From Chitinispirillales bacterium ANBcel5 (GTDB taxonomy: Bacteria; Fibrobacterota; Chitinivibrionia; Chitinivibrionales; Chitinispirillaceae): DNA of 42,533 bases. The notes beneath the pieces were generated by a model, which saw only the letters and a program-made list of their open reading frames with translations, searched no databases and was not told the DNA's origin. The stretch is from the NCBI GenBank assembly GCA_029688955.1, contig JARUKZ010000036.1, forward strand, positions 1-42,533, read 5' to 3'. This document shows, in pieces, positions 10,600 through 18,792 of this stretch. Positions within the stretch are counted from its first letter, which is position 1; the number at the start of each line of letters is the position of its first letter. The position numbers and the translations under genes are program-made.

Positions 10600-10686
10600 A
10601 GTATTTTATAACTTATAATTGATAATTGATAATTGATAATTGCAAGAGTCCTTAATTATTCATTTTCAATTCTAAATTATCCATTT
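10600..10686. repeat. AT-rich repeat flanking the four-helix gene (downstream side)
   Basis: The 87 nt between the res start and the end of the four-helix gene contain three tandem copies of GATAATT (10619-10640) and a stretch reading ATTATTCATTTTCAATTCTA. A near-identical stretch (TTATTCATTATAAATTATCA) occurs on the other side of the four-helix gene at about 11130-11160. Matching AT-rich flanks suggest that the gene was inserted here as a unit. Confidence 0.5.
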
Positions 10687-11085
10687 CTAGTTTTTAGTTC
10701 TCATTTTCGCCATATTCTGACGAGTTGTTTTTATAATGCTTGTAAGCAGTTTAATCAGTTCAACTATATTAGGTTTAATAGAATCGAAGCTTTTCTGATC
10801 GATTATTTCAGATTGATGTAACAAATCTATCCAGTAGTCTGTTTCATTGGCTTCTTTCAGGGCGATAGCTAATTTATGAGTGAAATCAGCTTTACTTTCA
10901 GCCTGTTCTGCTTCCCGAACCAAAGCTCCAACAGCAGTACCAGAGCGCAGTAATTGTTTGCTCAATACAAACTCACGTTTTTCCTCCTGCAGATAACGGT
11001 TAAGTTTTACAATCCGCAGAGCGAAAGCAAATGACTTTGCCTTAACCACATTATCACAAGCAGAATAATATTCATTACTGCTCAT
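10687..11085 (-). CDS. four-helix bundle protein (23S rRNA intervening-sequence protein family)
   Basis: The 132-residue protein matches the four-helix bundle family first seen in 23S rRNA intervening sequences: an N-terminal helix with the FALRIVKLNRYL pattern, the signature LSKQLLRSGTAVGALVREAEQA, and the KEANETDYWIDLL helix. Members form small ring-like oligomers and are found scattered in many genomes, often as insertions; their function is unsettled. Here it lies between mod and res, where it separates two genes that are normally adjacent, and AT-rich repeats flank it. I infer a late insertion rather than a third subunit, though co-transcription with both neighbours is likely. Confidence 0.9.
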   Translation of the reverse strand: MSSNEYYSACDNVVKAKSFAFALRIVKLNRYLQEEKREFVLSKQLLRSGTAVGALVREAEQAESKADFTHKLAIALKEANETDYWIDLLHQSEIIDQKSFDSIKPNIVELIKLLTSIIKTTRQNMAKMRTKN

Positions 11086-11153
11086 AATCCATCACCCACA
11101 CACAATTTAACTTTCTTTCCATTCTTCAAATTATTCATTATAAATTATCAATT

Positions 11154-13106
11154 CTAAATTGAACGTACTTCGGTGATTGGTGAGAGCTGCTTAAAGATCT
11201 GATCTACATTGATTTTAACTGAATCAGAAGTGAAACTATTATCTTTGAAAACAATGCGCAATGGTTTATAGGAAGTAAGTTCTTTCACCAACTCTTCTGT
11301 AACACCACTATCGAAACAGGCAATTAATGCATTTTCATCCACAAAGAAGATTGTTTTATCCTGAATCATTTGTTTTCGGATTGGCAGGGTAAGATCTACA
11401 CCCCAATCAAGAAGGACCTGGAAGAGAAGGTCTTCGGGGGTACGCTCAGGCTTTATGTTATCGACTGAAGTGAAGAGGTCATTAGGTTGAATTGCATCTG
11501 GTGTATAATAGATCTCTGCCATGTTTGATGTATCTATTTTTAGGACTCTAAAACCGATGTCTAATTTCGTGGCATCTGGACTCCCTGATTGATCTTCAAG
11601 TAATGATGTTTGATCCACGTTTGATTTAGAAATTAGTTCTTCTTTTATTTTCTTACCCGCACGGCGGATTCGTTCTCTGGAAATATCTGCGATTGTCTTG
11701 TAACCCGATTTGTATGCTTCCGATTTTTCATTACACATTTCAGGGAGCTGTACCATAATAAATTTACGGTTACCACCATCTTCAGAGTTTAAACGCATCA
11801 CGGCTTCGGCTGTAGTTGCAGAACCGCAAAAAAAATCGAATATTAACGCATCTGAATCACAAAGAATATTGACGAAAAACTTAATCAAAGAAGTAGGTTT
11901 AGGATATTGAAATAACTGGCTATTGAAATAATCTCGAATTTCTTTTGACCCATGCTCAGTTCTTCCGATTTCCTTTTCTGGTAAATAGGTTGAGACTGAC
12001 ATTCTTATAGTATCAGTACCATACTTTATTATGGCCTTTGCTTTATCTTCCTGTTCGAAAACTCTGAAAGCTGGTTTTTTCAACTTTAAAAAATCGTAAT
12101 CATCAGGAAAGACAATTTTACCTTTTTTATAATAATCATCAAATGTTTCTTTAGTCACTGACCATGTACGATTCTCACTAGCTGGATACATCTCACCACT
12201 CTTTGGGTTTAACATTGTAAAAAAAGAGTTTGGTCGCTCAGTAGCTGTTTTATTGGTCGTTAAATCTTGCAATCTCCACCGATCTTCATAATCATCAGTT
12301 TTGTAATAATTTCTTTCGCCTAATCGACCCGCAATAAAGCAAGGCTTCGCATAAGCAATCACCCATTCTACATCATTCGAAACACCATATGGGACATCAG
12401 CTTTTGCAGTTCTACTCCTCCAAGGGAATATTCCGACTAGAGCATCAGAACCAAATACCTCATCGCACAATCTTTTAAGATTTGCTTGTTCATGATCATC
12501 AATACTAATAAATATTACACCATCATCTTTTAAGAGACTTTTTGCTAATTTGATTCTAGGATATAACATAGAAAGCCAATCAGAATGAAACCTCCCATTG
12601 GCCATAGTATTTGTTACCAACTTATTTCCATATTCATCCTTCTGATTCGACCTTTTTAGGAAGACTTCTGTATTTTCTGCGAAATCATCCTCATAAATGA
12701 AATCATTCCCAGTATTATAAGGCGGATCAATGTAGATCATCTTGACCTTCCCCAAATACGTCTCCTGCAATAGCTTCAGAGCTTCAAGGTTATCGCCTTC
12801 TATGAACAAATTCTTTGTGGTGTCAAAATCTACGCTTTCTTCTCTACATGGTCTCAATGTTTTTGCTATCGGAGCATTCGCGGCAAGCATCGCCTCGCGC
12901 TTACCCGGCCAGTTGAGGTGATACCGCTCCTGGGGACCTTCTACAATGGAATCGGTAAGCTCCTGCTTCAACAGATCAAAATCAACGGCCAGCTTGAGCT
13001 TACCGTTTTCATCTTTGGCCTCGGTTACGCAGTTGGGGAAGAGATCGCGTATACGGGTTATGTTATCCTGTGTCAGATCAGGCGAATGCATCTTCAATTT
13101 ATCCAT
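11154..13106 (-). CDS. mod: type III DNA methyltransferase, Mod subunit
   Basis: This is an N6-adenine methyltransferase of the beta class: the catalytic motif IV DPPYNTGNDF (about residue 127) precedes the S-adenosylmethionine-binding motif I DFFCGSATTAEAV (about 424), with the target-recognition region between. The length (650 residues) is normal for Mod. I chose the ATG at 13106 because AAAGGA lies 6-7 nt upstream; a longer frame to 13127 has no such site. Mod recognises the target sequence, modifies it and forms the complex with Res. Upstream lie the inverted-repeat array and the GxxExxY gene, so expression may depend on read-through from the helicase/DUF4391 genes or on a promoter within the repeats. 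Confidence 0.95.
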   Translation of the reverse strand: MDKLKMHSPDLTQDNITRIRDLFPNCVTEAKDENGKLKLAVDFDLLKQELTDSIVEGPQERYHLNWPGKREAMLAANAPIAKTLRPCREESVDFDTTKNLFIEGDNLEALKLLQETYLGKVKMIYIDPPYNTGNDFIYEDDFAENTEVFLKRSNQKDEYGNKLVTNTMANGRFHSDWLSMLYPRIKLAKSLLKDDGVIFISIDDHEQANLKRLCDEVFGSDALVGIFPWRSRTAKADVPYGVSNDVEWVIAYAKPCFIAGRLGERNYYKTDDYEDRWRLQDLTTNKTATERPNSFFTMLNPKSGEMYPASENRTWSVTKETFDDYYKKGKIVFPDDYDFLKLKKPAFRVFEQEDKAKAIIKYGTDTIRMSVSTYLPEKEIGRTEHGSKEIRDYFNSQLFQYPKPTSLIKFFVNILCDSDALIFDFFCGSATTAEAVMRLNSEDGGNRKFIMVQLPEMCNEKSEAYKSGYKTIADISRERIRRAGKKIKEELISKSNVDQTSLLEDQSGSPDATKLDIGFRVLKIDTSNMAEIYYTPDAIQPNDLFTSVDNIKPERTPEDLLFQVLLDWGVDLTLPIRKQMIQDKTIFFVDENALIACFDSGVTEELVKELTSYKPLRIVFKDNSFTSDSVKINVDQIFKQLSPITEVRSI

Positions 13107-13167
13107 ATAAAATCCTTTAATAACCACAAAAGATATGTTAAGAATAAGACAAAAGAATAAGAGATTT

Positions 13168-13573
13168 AACCGCGAAAGGCGCGAAATACGCTAAAAAAGA
13201 AAATGAAAAAACCAAATAATTAGTCTATGTTTTTCCACCTCTCTAGTCCCCTTTCGCGTGGTTCGCGTTTTTCGCGGTTAATTCTTACCTCAAAAAGATT
13301 AAGATAAGAAGTCTACCGCGAAAGGCGCAAAATACGCTAAAATAAGAAAAGAAGAAACCTATAATCATTCTATGTTTTCCACCTCTCTAGTCCCCTTTCG
13401 CGTGGTTCGCGTTTTTCGCGGTTAATTCTTACCTCCTAAAGATTAGGAAGAGAGAGTCTACCGCGAAAGGCGCGAAAAACGCTAAATAAGAAAAAGAAAA
13501 CAAGAAACTTATATCAATCCTATGTTTTCTGTACCTTTAATTCCCCTTTCGCGTATTTAGCGTTTTTCGCGGT
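13168..13573. repeat. three tandem copies of a ~110-bp imperfect inverted-repeat element
   Basis: Copies lie at 13168-13279, 13315-13422 and 13460-13573. Each starts with ACCGCGAAAGGCGCGAAA and ends with the near-complement GCGTTTTTCGCGGT, with a less GC-rich middle containing CTATGTTTTCCACCTCTCTA. The ends can pair into a long hairpin. The about 35-nt links between copies are also similar. This is a miniature, non-coding palindromic repeat family; a fourth copy lies beyond the GxxExxY gene, so the gene is bracketed by copies. Confidence 0.85.
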
Positions 13574-13579
13574 TAACTC

Positions 13580-13975
13580 CTACCTCCTAACCGTATTTGC
13601 TATACGTATAATTTTCACCTTTGGATACGCACCAAAGTTTACCAGTAAACCAAGTTCCAGTTCCGTAGCTTTGAGATAGTTAAATAACTGAGCCGTGTGT
13701 TCGGATGTTATCTCTTTAACAGCCTTCAACTCCACGATGATCTTCTCATAACAGATAAAGTCAGGTTTGTAGGTTTGGCTAAGTGCCTTACCTTTGTATG
13801 AAAGTGCAAGCTCCTTTTGCGCTTCAAAGGGTATCTTACTCGCACTAAACTCCATCTCCAGACATTCCTGATAAACTGCTTCCAAAAAACCACACCCCAT
13901 TTCTCTGTAAACATCGAAAATGGCTCCTTGTATGGCGTAGCATTCATCCGCAAAAAGTAGTTCATCCCGGCTCAT
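13580..13975 (-). CDS. GxxExxY protein
   Basis: The 131-residue protein shows the eponymous motif GCGFLEAVYQECLEMEF (Gly-x-x-Glu-x-x-Tyr) near residue 28, followed by the nuclease-like core: KPDFICYEKIIVELKAVKEI (Asp...Glu-x-Lys, a PD-(D/E)XK-like arrangement), then the EHTAQLFNYLKAT helix and LGLLVNFGA. The family is very common next to repeats and has no settled function, although a nuclease fold is predicted. Copies of the 110-bp inverted repeat flank it closely on both sides, the nearest ending 7 nt past its stop. It sits as an insert between DUF4391 and mod. Confidence 0.92.
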   Translation of the reverse strand: MSRDELLFADECYAIQGAIFDVYREMGCGFLEAVYQECLEMEFSASKIPFEAQKELALSYKGKALSQTYKPDFICYEKIIVELKAVKEITSEHTAQLFNYLKATELELGLLVNFGAYPKVKIIRIANTVRR

Positions 13976-14047
13976 CTATAGTCCTTTTCTAACCGCTAAG
14001 TTTTTTAGGATAGGAGAAGAGATTAAAGAGGGAAAGATAGAGAATTT

Positions 14048-14156
14048 ACCGCGAAAGGCGCGAAAAACGCGAAATTAGAAAATAGGAAACTTATAATCAA
14101 TCCTATGTTTTCTATCCCTCTAATTCCCCTTTAGCGTTTTTCGCGCTTTTCGCGGT
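14048..14156. repeat. fourth copy of the ~110-bp inverted-repeat element
   Basis: It begins ACCGCGAAAGGCGCGAAAAA and ends GCGCTTTTCGCGGT, with the same CTATGTTTTCTATCCCTCTA middle as the copies at 13168-13573. It lies between the DUF4391 stop (14159) and the GxxExxY start, in the same orientation as the other three. Confidence 0.85.
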
Positions 14157-14158
14157 TA

Positions 14159-14827
14159 TTATCCTATTCCTAATCTCCCAATCTCTTCTCTCATCTCTCT
14201 CAGTTCTGTGTTTATTACCACTTTCCTGTTAAACTGCTTCTCTCTCAGCAACCTCGCTTCGCACCGTTCGATCTCTCTCTGCTTTTCTCGTATTTTACCG
14301 ATTCTCTCCACCCTTTCCTGTAAGCTCTCACCGGCTCTTGCCGGAAATGGTAACAGCGGTTCAAGAAGAGCGCCGTATAAAACTTCGAGATTCAAAGCCA
14401 GTGGAATCTGCTTACGCTCCGTATCTCCTGATACCCACTCGCTTTCAAAGTAATCCGTTACCCGACACTTGCCACTACCGGCCCCATCAAGATACTTATA
14501 AGCAGCGACCACTTTTATCTGATCCTCACATAGCAATTCAAATATTACAGGGAACTGCACAGCCAGATCTATACATCGCAAAGCTTCCGGCTTTAACTCC
14601 TTCTCCCTAAGAGCGATAGTAAATATCTGTATCTCAGGCACCACAGAAGTTTCAGGTATATTAATCGTTTTTAGCGCGAGCTTATACTTCCAGGTTATCT
14701 GTTCAATCTGACGAATAAAGATATTTTTAACGGATCCTGATGGACGTGCATGAGCATAGATTTTACTCTTTGGCACTATGCGCCCAAAATAAGCCTGCTT
14801 TGGATATTCAAACAAGCAGCCGCTCAT
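14159..14827 (-). CDS. DUF4391 domain protein, helicase partner
   Basis: The 222-residue protein begins with a short hydrophobic-aromatic lead (LFEYPKQAYFGRIVPKSKIY) followed by the HARPSGSVKNIFIRQIEQITWKYKLA helix and IQIFTIALREKEL, which I recognise as DUF4391. The C-terminal 60 residues form a coiled coil rich in Glu and Arg (QREIERCEARLLREKQF). DUF4391 genes are found beside SNF2-like helicases and type III-like methyltransferases; the biochemical role is unknown. The start overlaps the helicase stop by 4 nt (14824-14827), so the two are tightly coupled and probably form one complex. Confidence 0.85.
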   Translation of the reverse strand: MSGCLFEYPKQAYFGRIVPKSKIYAHARPSGSVKNIFIRQIEQITWKYKLALKTINIPETSVVPEIQIFTIALREKELKPEALRCIDLAVQFPVIFELLCEDQIKVVAAYKYLDGAGSGKCRVTDYFESEWVSGDTERKQIPLALNLEVLYGALLEPLLPFPARAGESLQERVERIGKIREKQREIERCEARLLREKQFNRKVVINTELREMREEIGRLGIG

Positions 14828-17800
14828 CGCTCCTCCTGCACCACAAGAAAACAGATGAGCTCAAAATCACTCAACCCTGCTATATTATCCACAAGAGCGG
14901 TGGTCCTCTCTGCGGTAAAAAGGCTGTCGATATCCTTCTCAGCTTTCACTTCAACAATAGAATGGATCGCCGCAGTAAGCAGGTTTGAGTAATAACTCAT
15001 TGTGCGGCCTTCATCGGTTTCTCTGTTGAAAACTGAACAAACTTCTGCTAGCGGCTTATCCTGACCCCTGCAGCTTGTACGTATCAGGTCCAGTAACCTT
15101 TTTGCTTCAGTGTGCCTTATTACTACTTCCCCACTCCCTGATATATACACCAGATAATACGGGTGAAGCTGATTGTGCTGATTTGCATTCAAGCTGCTGT
15201 TTATATTACGCAGCACAAAGATACTGCCGGGCATTAAACCAACCTCAGGAATTGCAGGTATTACCGCATGCATTCCTCTGGGTGCCTTTTCTATATCACC
15301 ATTTGATTTCATATATTGAAGAAGATCCATCCGGAACTCATTAAGCCCAAGATCCGTGATAGATACCCCGGTTTTAAGATCCTCCAGCTCGATAACCTCA
15401 TCCTGTAACCGTCGCAACTGCTCCTTGCGGTATGCAAGCTCGTTATTCTGATGAGTAAGAATATTATCATCTCCGGTAGCGGACATATCCGCAATAACCA
15501 TTCGGTTTTCGACCCGCTCCTTGAGACAGATGTATTCATCCAGAGATATATCCGGCCAGTAGTTTACAAGCTGAATGATCTCATTAACAGACCCGATACG
15601 ATCGATACGACCAAATCTCTGTATGATACGCACCGGGTTCCAGTGGATATCATAATTCACCAGAAAATCACAGTCCTGAAGATTCTGCCCCTCAGAGATA
15701 CAGTCTGTTGCAATAAGGATATCAATCTCAGCTGTTTCATCAGGAAGAATCAGCTTTTTATCTTTGGAGCGTGGAGAAAAGAGCGTAAGCAGCGACATAA
15801 AATCGAAACTTTTATTAATAGTCGATCTCGGCGCACCCTTACCGGTAACCTTACCTGTATGAAGCCCCTCTGAGGATAGAAACTCATCGGCTATATTTTC
15901 ATACAGATAGTCTGCAGTATCTGCAAAGGCTGTAAATATTAGAATCTTTTTGTTACCACTGTTTATAGGATTAAGGATCTTATCATTAATCAGATCTTTA
16001 AGATGCTGGAGTTTAGAATCCTGTTCGGGGGTGATCTTTTTCATCGAATCGAGAAGGCCATTAATCAGCGACAGATCATTTAGAAGATCATTCTTCCAGG
16101 AGTCGACATCCATATCACTTAAACTGATCTTTACTTTTCCACCAACTGCAATATTCTCAGGAAAGGCGATATCATCATCATCAACATCAAAGTCCTCCAT
16201 AACCGATGCGAAATCCATAGCCCTTGTAGCTGCACCGCTTTCCTGAAACTGCTGTATGGTTGTAAGTGTGCTAAGAAGATTTGCTCTAAGAGCACCCAGC
16301 GTTTTCCTGAAAGCATGAACTGAACTCTCAAGTCTTTTAAGCAGGTTGGTGGTCATCAATGCCTGAAGACTGCGCTCACGGTCAGATTGCTTGAGTTTCC
16401 CGCGGCCCCCAAAAACTTTTGTGTCGTACTGCTCTTCATACTTTCTCATGCGGCTTGGAAGAATGTAGCTGAGAGGGGCATACATCGCAAGCTTTAGAAG
16501 AGAAAGCTGAGTAAAAATCTCATTAAAACTGAGAACATCTTTACGACTGGTTAGTGGGCTGTGAAATGAGAGCGGTTTTCTACGTTCAGGGAATGAACCA
16601 ATATCCTTTGTATCGTAGAAGGTCTGGATGTGCTTGCGCGATCGTGCAATGGTCACACTGTCGAGAAGCTCAAAGAAATCAAACTCCAGTGAATCGAGAA
16701 TCGCTTTTGATGTGCGCTCTTCCAGGGGCAGTTTCGCCCAAAGATTAAATGCGGCCTGAGCGCGACGAAATATCTCTTCGATAGTGTGGCTTGTTCGCAG
16801 CTTTTTGTTGAGTGATTCAGAATCACCCTCATAGGCCAGAGCAAGCTGGTTTCGAAGATCATTGAAACGATTATTAACCGGAGTGGCAGAGAGCATGAGC
16901 ACTTTAGTTTTCACACCTTCGCGAATCACCCTGTTCATGAGTTTTTGGTAGCGGGTCTCATGCTCCTTGTAAGCATCATTGTTACGAAAGTTGTGGGATT
17001 CATCAATAACCACCAGATCATAATTACCCCAGTTGACCCGGTTTAAAGGCATTCCAAAAGAGCTGCCCGATGATCGCGACAGATCCGTATGACAGAGCAC
17101 ATCATAGTTAAAACGGTCTCCTGCAAAGAGATTCGTTTTGAGGTTTGCATTATAATTGAGCCAGTTATCGGCAAGCTTTTTGGGACATAGCACCAGGACC
17201 GAGCGATTACGCAGCTCATAATATTTAATCACAGCCAATGCGGTGAATGTTTTTCCCAAACCTACGCTATCAGCCAGGATACAGCCGTTATAGGTTTCGA
17301 GCTTGTTGATGATTCCAACCGCTGCATCCCTCTGGAAGTTATAGAGTTTTTTCCAAATCTCTGTTTCCTGGTAACCGGTGCGATCGTTTGGCAGCACATC
17401 TTCACTGACATCCTCAAGAAACTCATTGAAAATGTTGTAGAGCATGAGAAAGTAGATGCGTTCAGGCGAATTCTCCTGATAAACGGATGCGATATGTTCG
17501 CATATAGCCGTGGTCACATCCTCGAGTTTTTCGGGATCATTCCAGATCTGATCAAAGAGCTGCAGATAGGTTTGTGTAAGTTCTGCCTTATCGAAACGAT
17601 TGACCAGATTAGAAACCGCATCACTTTGCTGATATCCAAGATCCACAGCGGTAAACCCATGAAGAGGCATATAAGCGGTTGTGTTTTCGGTGCTTTGAAC
17701 ACAGGCAAACTGCTGCATCAATGCATTCGATCTGTTTGAGCGAAACACGGCCTTTTTTCTGATCCACTCTGCACACTCACGGGCGATAGCCCGTTGTGTG

Positions 17801-18096
17801 AGCTTGTTTCTGAGCTGAATTTCAAATTCAGAGCCATACAAAGCATGCTCACGCCCACATTTTGGAATAAAAAACTCCCGATGTTCTTTGCGAAATTTGT
17901 CGGTTACCTCATTGGGAACGAAGGTCGGAGCCGTAAAAATAAACTCAAGAGCTTCAATTTTTGAAAGTTCAGCTTTGAGAGCTTCAAAAGCATAGATCGA
18001 AAAACAGGAAGCAGCTATTCGCAGCCGTGATTTAGGCTTTATGGTGGTTTTTAGGTCATCGCCAAGGAGGGAGTTAATATTATCGATGATTCTCAT
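14824..18096 (-). CDS. large SNF2/DEAD-type helicase with N-terminal PLD-like domain
   Basis: The 1090-residue protein has an N-terminal domain (about 1-200) that looks like the phospholipase D-like domain of defence helicases (RIAASCFSIYAFEALKAEL; LEFIFTAPTFVP), although I see no clear HKD pair. A complete superfamily 2 motor follows: Walker A ADSVGLGKTFTAL (about 274), DESHNFRN (about 364), LSATPVNNRF, then KILIFTAFADTADYLY, CISEGQNLQDC and RFGRIDRIG (about 830). The ATG at 18096 has TGAGGT upstream. It heads the restriction cluster and overlaps DUF4391 by 4 nt. It probably provides DNA translocation; whether it acts with Mod or as an independent DUF4391 system is open. Confidence 0.9.
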   Translation of the reverse strand: MRIIDNINSLLGDDLKTTIKPKSRLRIAASCFSIYAFEALKAELSKIEALEFIFTAPTFVPNEVTDKFRKEHREFFIPKCGREHALYGSEFEIQLRNKLTQRAIARECAEWIRKKAVFRSNRSNALMQQFACVQSTENTTAYMPLHGFTAVDLGYQQSDAVSNLVNRFDKAELTQTYLQLFDQIWNDPEKLEDVTTAICEHIASVYQENSPERIYFLMLYNIFNEFLEDVSEDVLPNDRTGYQETEIWKKLYNFQRDAAVGIINKLETYNGCILADSVGLGKTFTALAVIKYYELRNRSVLVLCPKKLADNWLNYNANLKTNLFAGDRFNYDVLCHTDLSRSSGSSFGMPLNRVNWGNYDLVVIDESHNFRNNDAYKEHETRYQKLMNRVIREGVKTKVLMLSATPVNNRFNDLRNQLALAYEGDSESLNKKLRTSHTIEEIFRRAQAAFNLWAKLPLEERTSKAILDSLEFDFFELLDSVTIARSRKHIQTFYDTKDIGSFPERRKPLSFHSPLTSRKDVLSFNEIFTQLSLLKLAMYAPLSYILPSRMRKYEEQYDTKVFGGRGKLKQSDRERSLQALMTTNLLKRLESSVHAFRKTLGALRANLLSTLTTIQQFQESGAATRAMDFASVMEDFDVDDDDIAFPENIAVGGKVKISLSDMDVDSWKNDLLNDLSLINGLLDSMKKITPEQDSKLQHLKDLINDKILNPINSGNKKILIFTAFADTADYLYENIADEFLSSEGLHTGKVTGKGAPRSTINKSFDFMSLLTLFSPRSKDKKLILPDETAEIDILIATDCISEGQNLQDCDFLVNYDIHWNPVRIIQRFGRIDRIGSVNEIIQLVNYWPDISLDEYICLKERVENRMVIADMSATGDDNILTHQNNELAYRKEQLRRLQDEVIELEDLKTGVSITDLGLNEFRMDLLQYMKSNGDIEKAPRGMHAVIPAIPEVGLMPGSIFVLRNINSSLNANQHNQLHPYYLVYISGSGEVVIRHTEAKRLLDLIRTSCRGQDKPLAEVCSVFNRETDEGRTMSYYSNLLTAAIHSIVEVKAEKDIDSLFTAERTTALVDNIAGLSDFELICFLVVQEER

Positions 18097-18137
18097 ACCG
18101 GAGTAACCTCATAAATGGAGCGTTTAGAGGTACCCGG

Positions 18138-18207
18138 ACTAACCACAGCGCATCCACCGCAAGCGCAGTCTATAGCGCTTAATTGGGTGGTGTTGAGAGT
18201 GGTTAGT
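18138..18207. other. nested inverted repeat between CBASS and the helicase gene
   Basis: Three successive pairing blocks face each other: ACTAACCAC with GTGGTTAGT, CCACC with GGGTGG, and AAGCGC with GCGCTT, around the 8-nt loop AGTCTATA. It lies between the cap3 stop (18340) and the helicase start (18096). No T-run follows on either strand, so it is not a typical intrinsic terminator; it could be a regulator site, an attenuator or a small palindromic repeat. Confidence 0.6.
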
Positions 18208-18339
18208 TCGAAATAGGGCATTTTTGAGACCGAGATTTTCTTGTATGAGATAGTTATAATATAGTATAGATAAAATAAAGTCTGGAGGGGGTTTGGGAAA
18301 GAGGTTTTAGGGGTGGTTAAACATTGGCTTTATACTTTT

Positions 18340-18792
18340 TTATAAGATTGTAGTGTAATACGACTTTCTACCTATTATAATGAATACTATAGGGTAATTT
18401 CTAGACCTCTTAATCCTTTCCCATTCCTTTAAATCAATATGTGTAGATGGCACAGGTACATCTTCTGGATGCGTATGCCATTCACCTAAATAAGTGAGTT
18501 TCCCTTTACTAGCTAATTTCAGTCTATTTAGAATTTGAATGTGTCGTGGGTCTTTCCTCTCAAAATAGAACGGCCTCCTTATGTCCCCAATCTGAGGAGT
18601 TGTGATATATCTTACATCAAAATGTCTACCTCTTAAATACCCAATAAGTAATCCACCAGCCTCATTATCAAAATTTCGATTCTGTTGAAATGACAGTATC
18701 ATTTTCGCTGTTTTTTTCGAAAAGATCATAAATGAAGGTGATTTACTGTTTATTTTAATTCCTTTATAAAGCGTTAACCACATAAAAGACAT
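18340..18792 (-). CDS. cap3: JAMM/MPN isopeptidase, Cap3-like (CBASS)
   Basis: The 150-residue protein has the whole zinc-protease signature of the JAMM family: Glu44 in DNEAGGLLIGY, then WHTHPEDVPVPSTHID with His106 and His108, Ser116/Thr117 and Asp120. In type II CBASS, Cap3 cleaves the bond that Cap2 makes at the CD-NTase C-terminus and so limits activation. The start overlaps the end of cap2 by 19 nt, which indicates coupling; a second ATG three codons later is an alternative start. It is the last CBASS gene; about 240 nt with a nested hairpin follow before the restriction cluster. Confidence 0.9.
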   Translation of the reverse strand: MSFMWLTLYKGIKINSKSPSFMIFSKKTAKMILSFQQNRNFDNEAGGLLIGYLRGRHFDVRYITTPQIGDIRRPFYFERKDPRHIQILNRLKLASKGKLTYLGEWHTHPEDVPVPSTHIDLKEWERIKRSRNYPIVFIIIGRKSYYTTIL

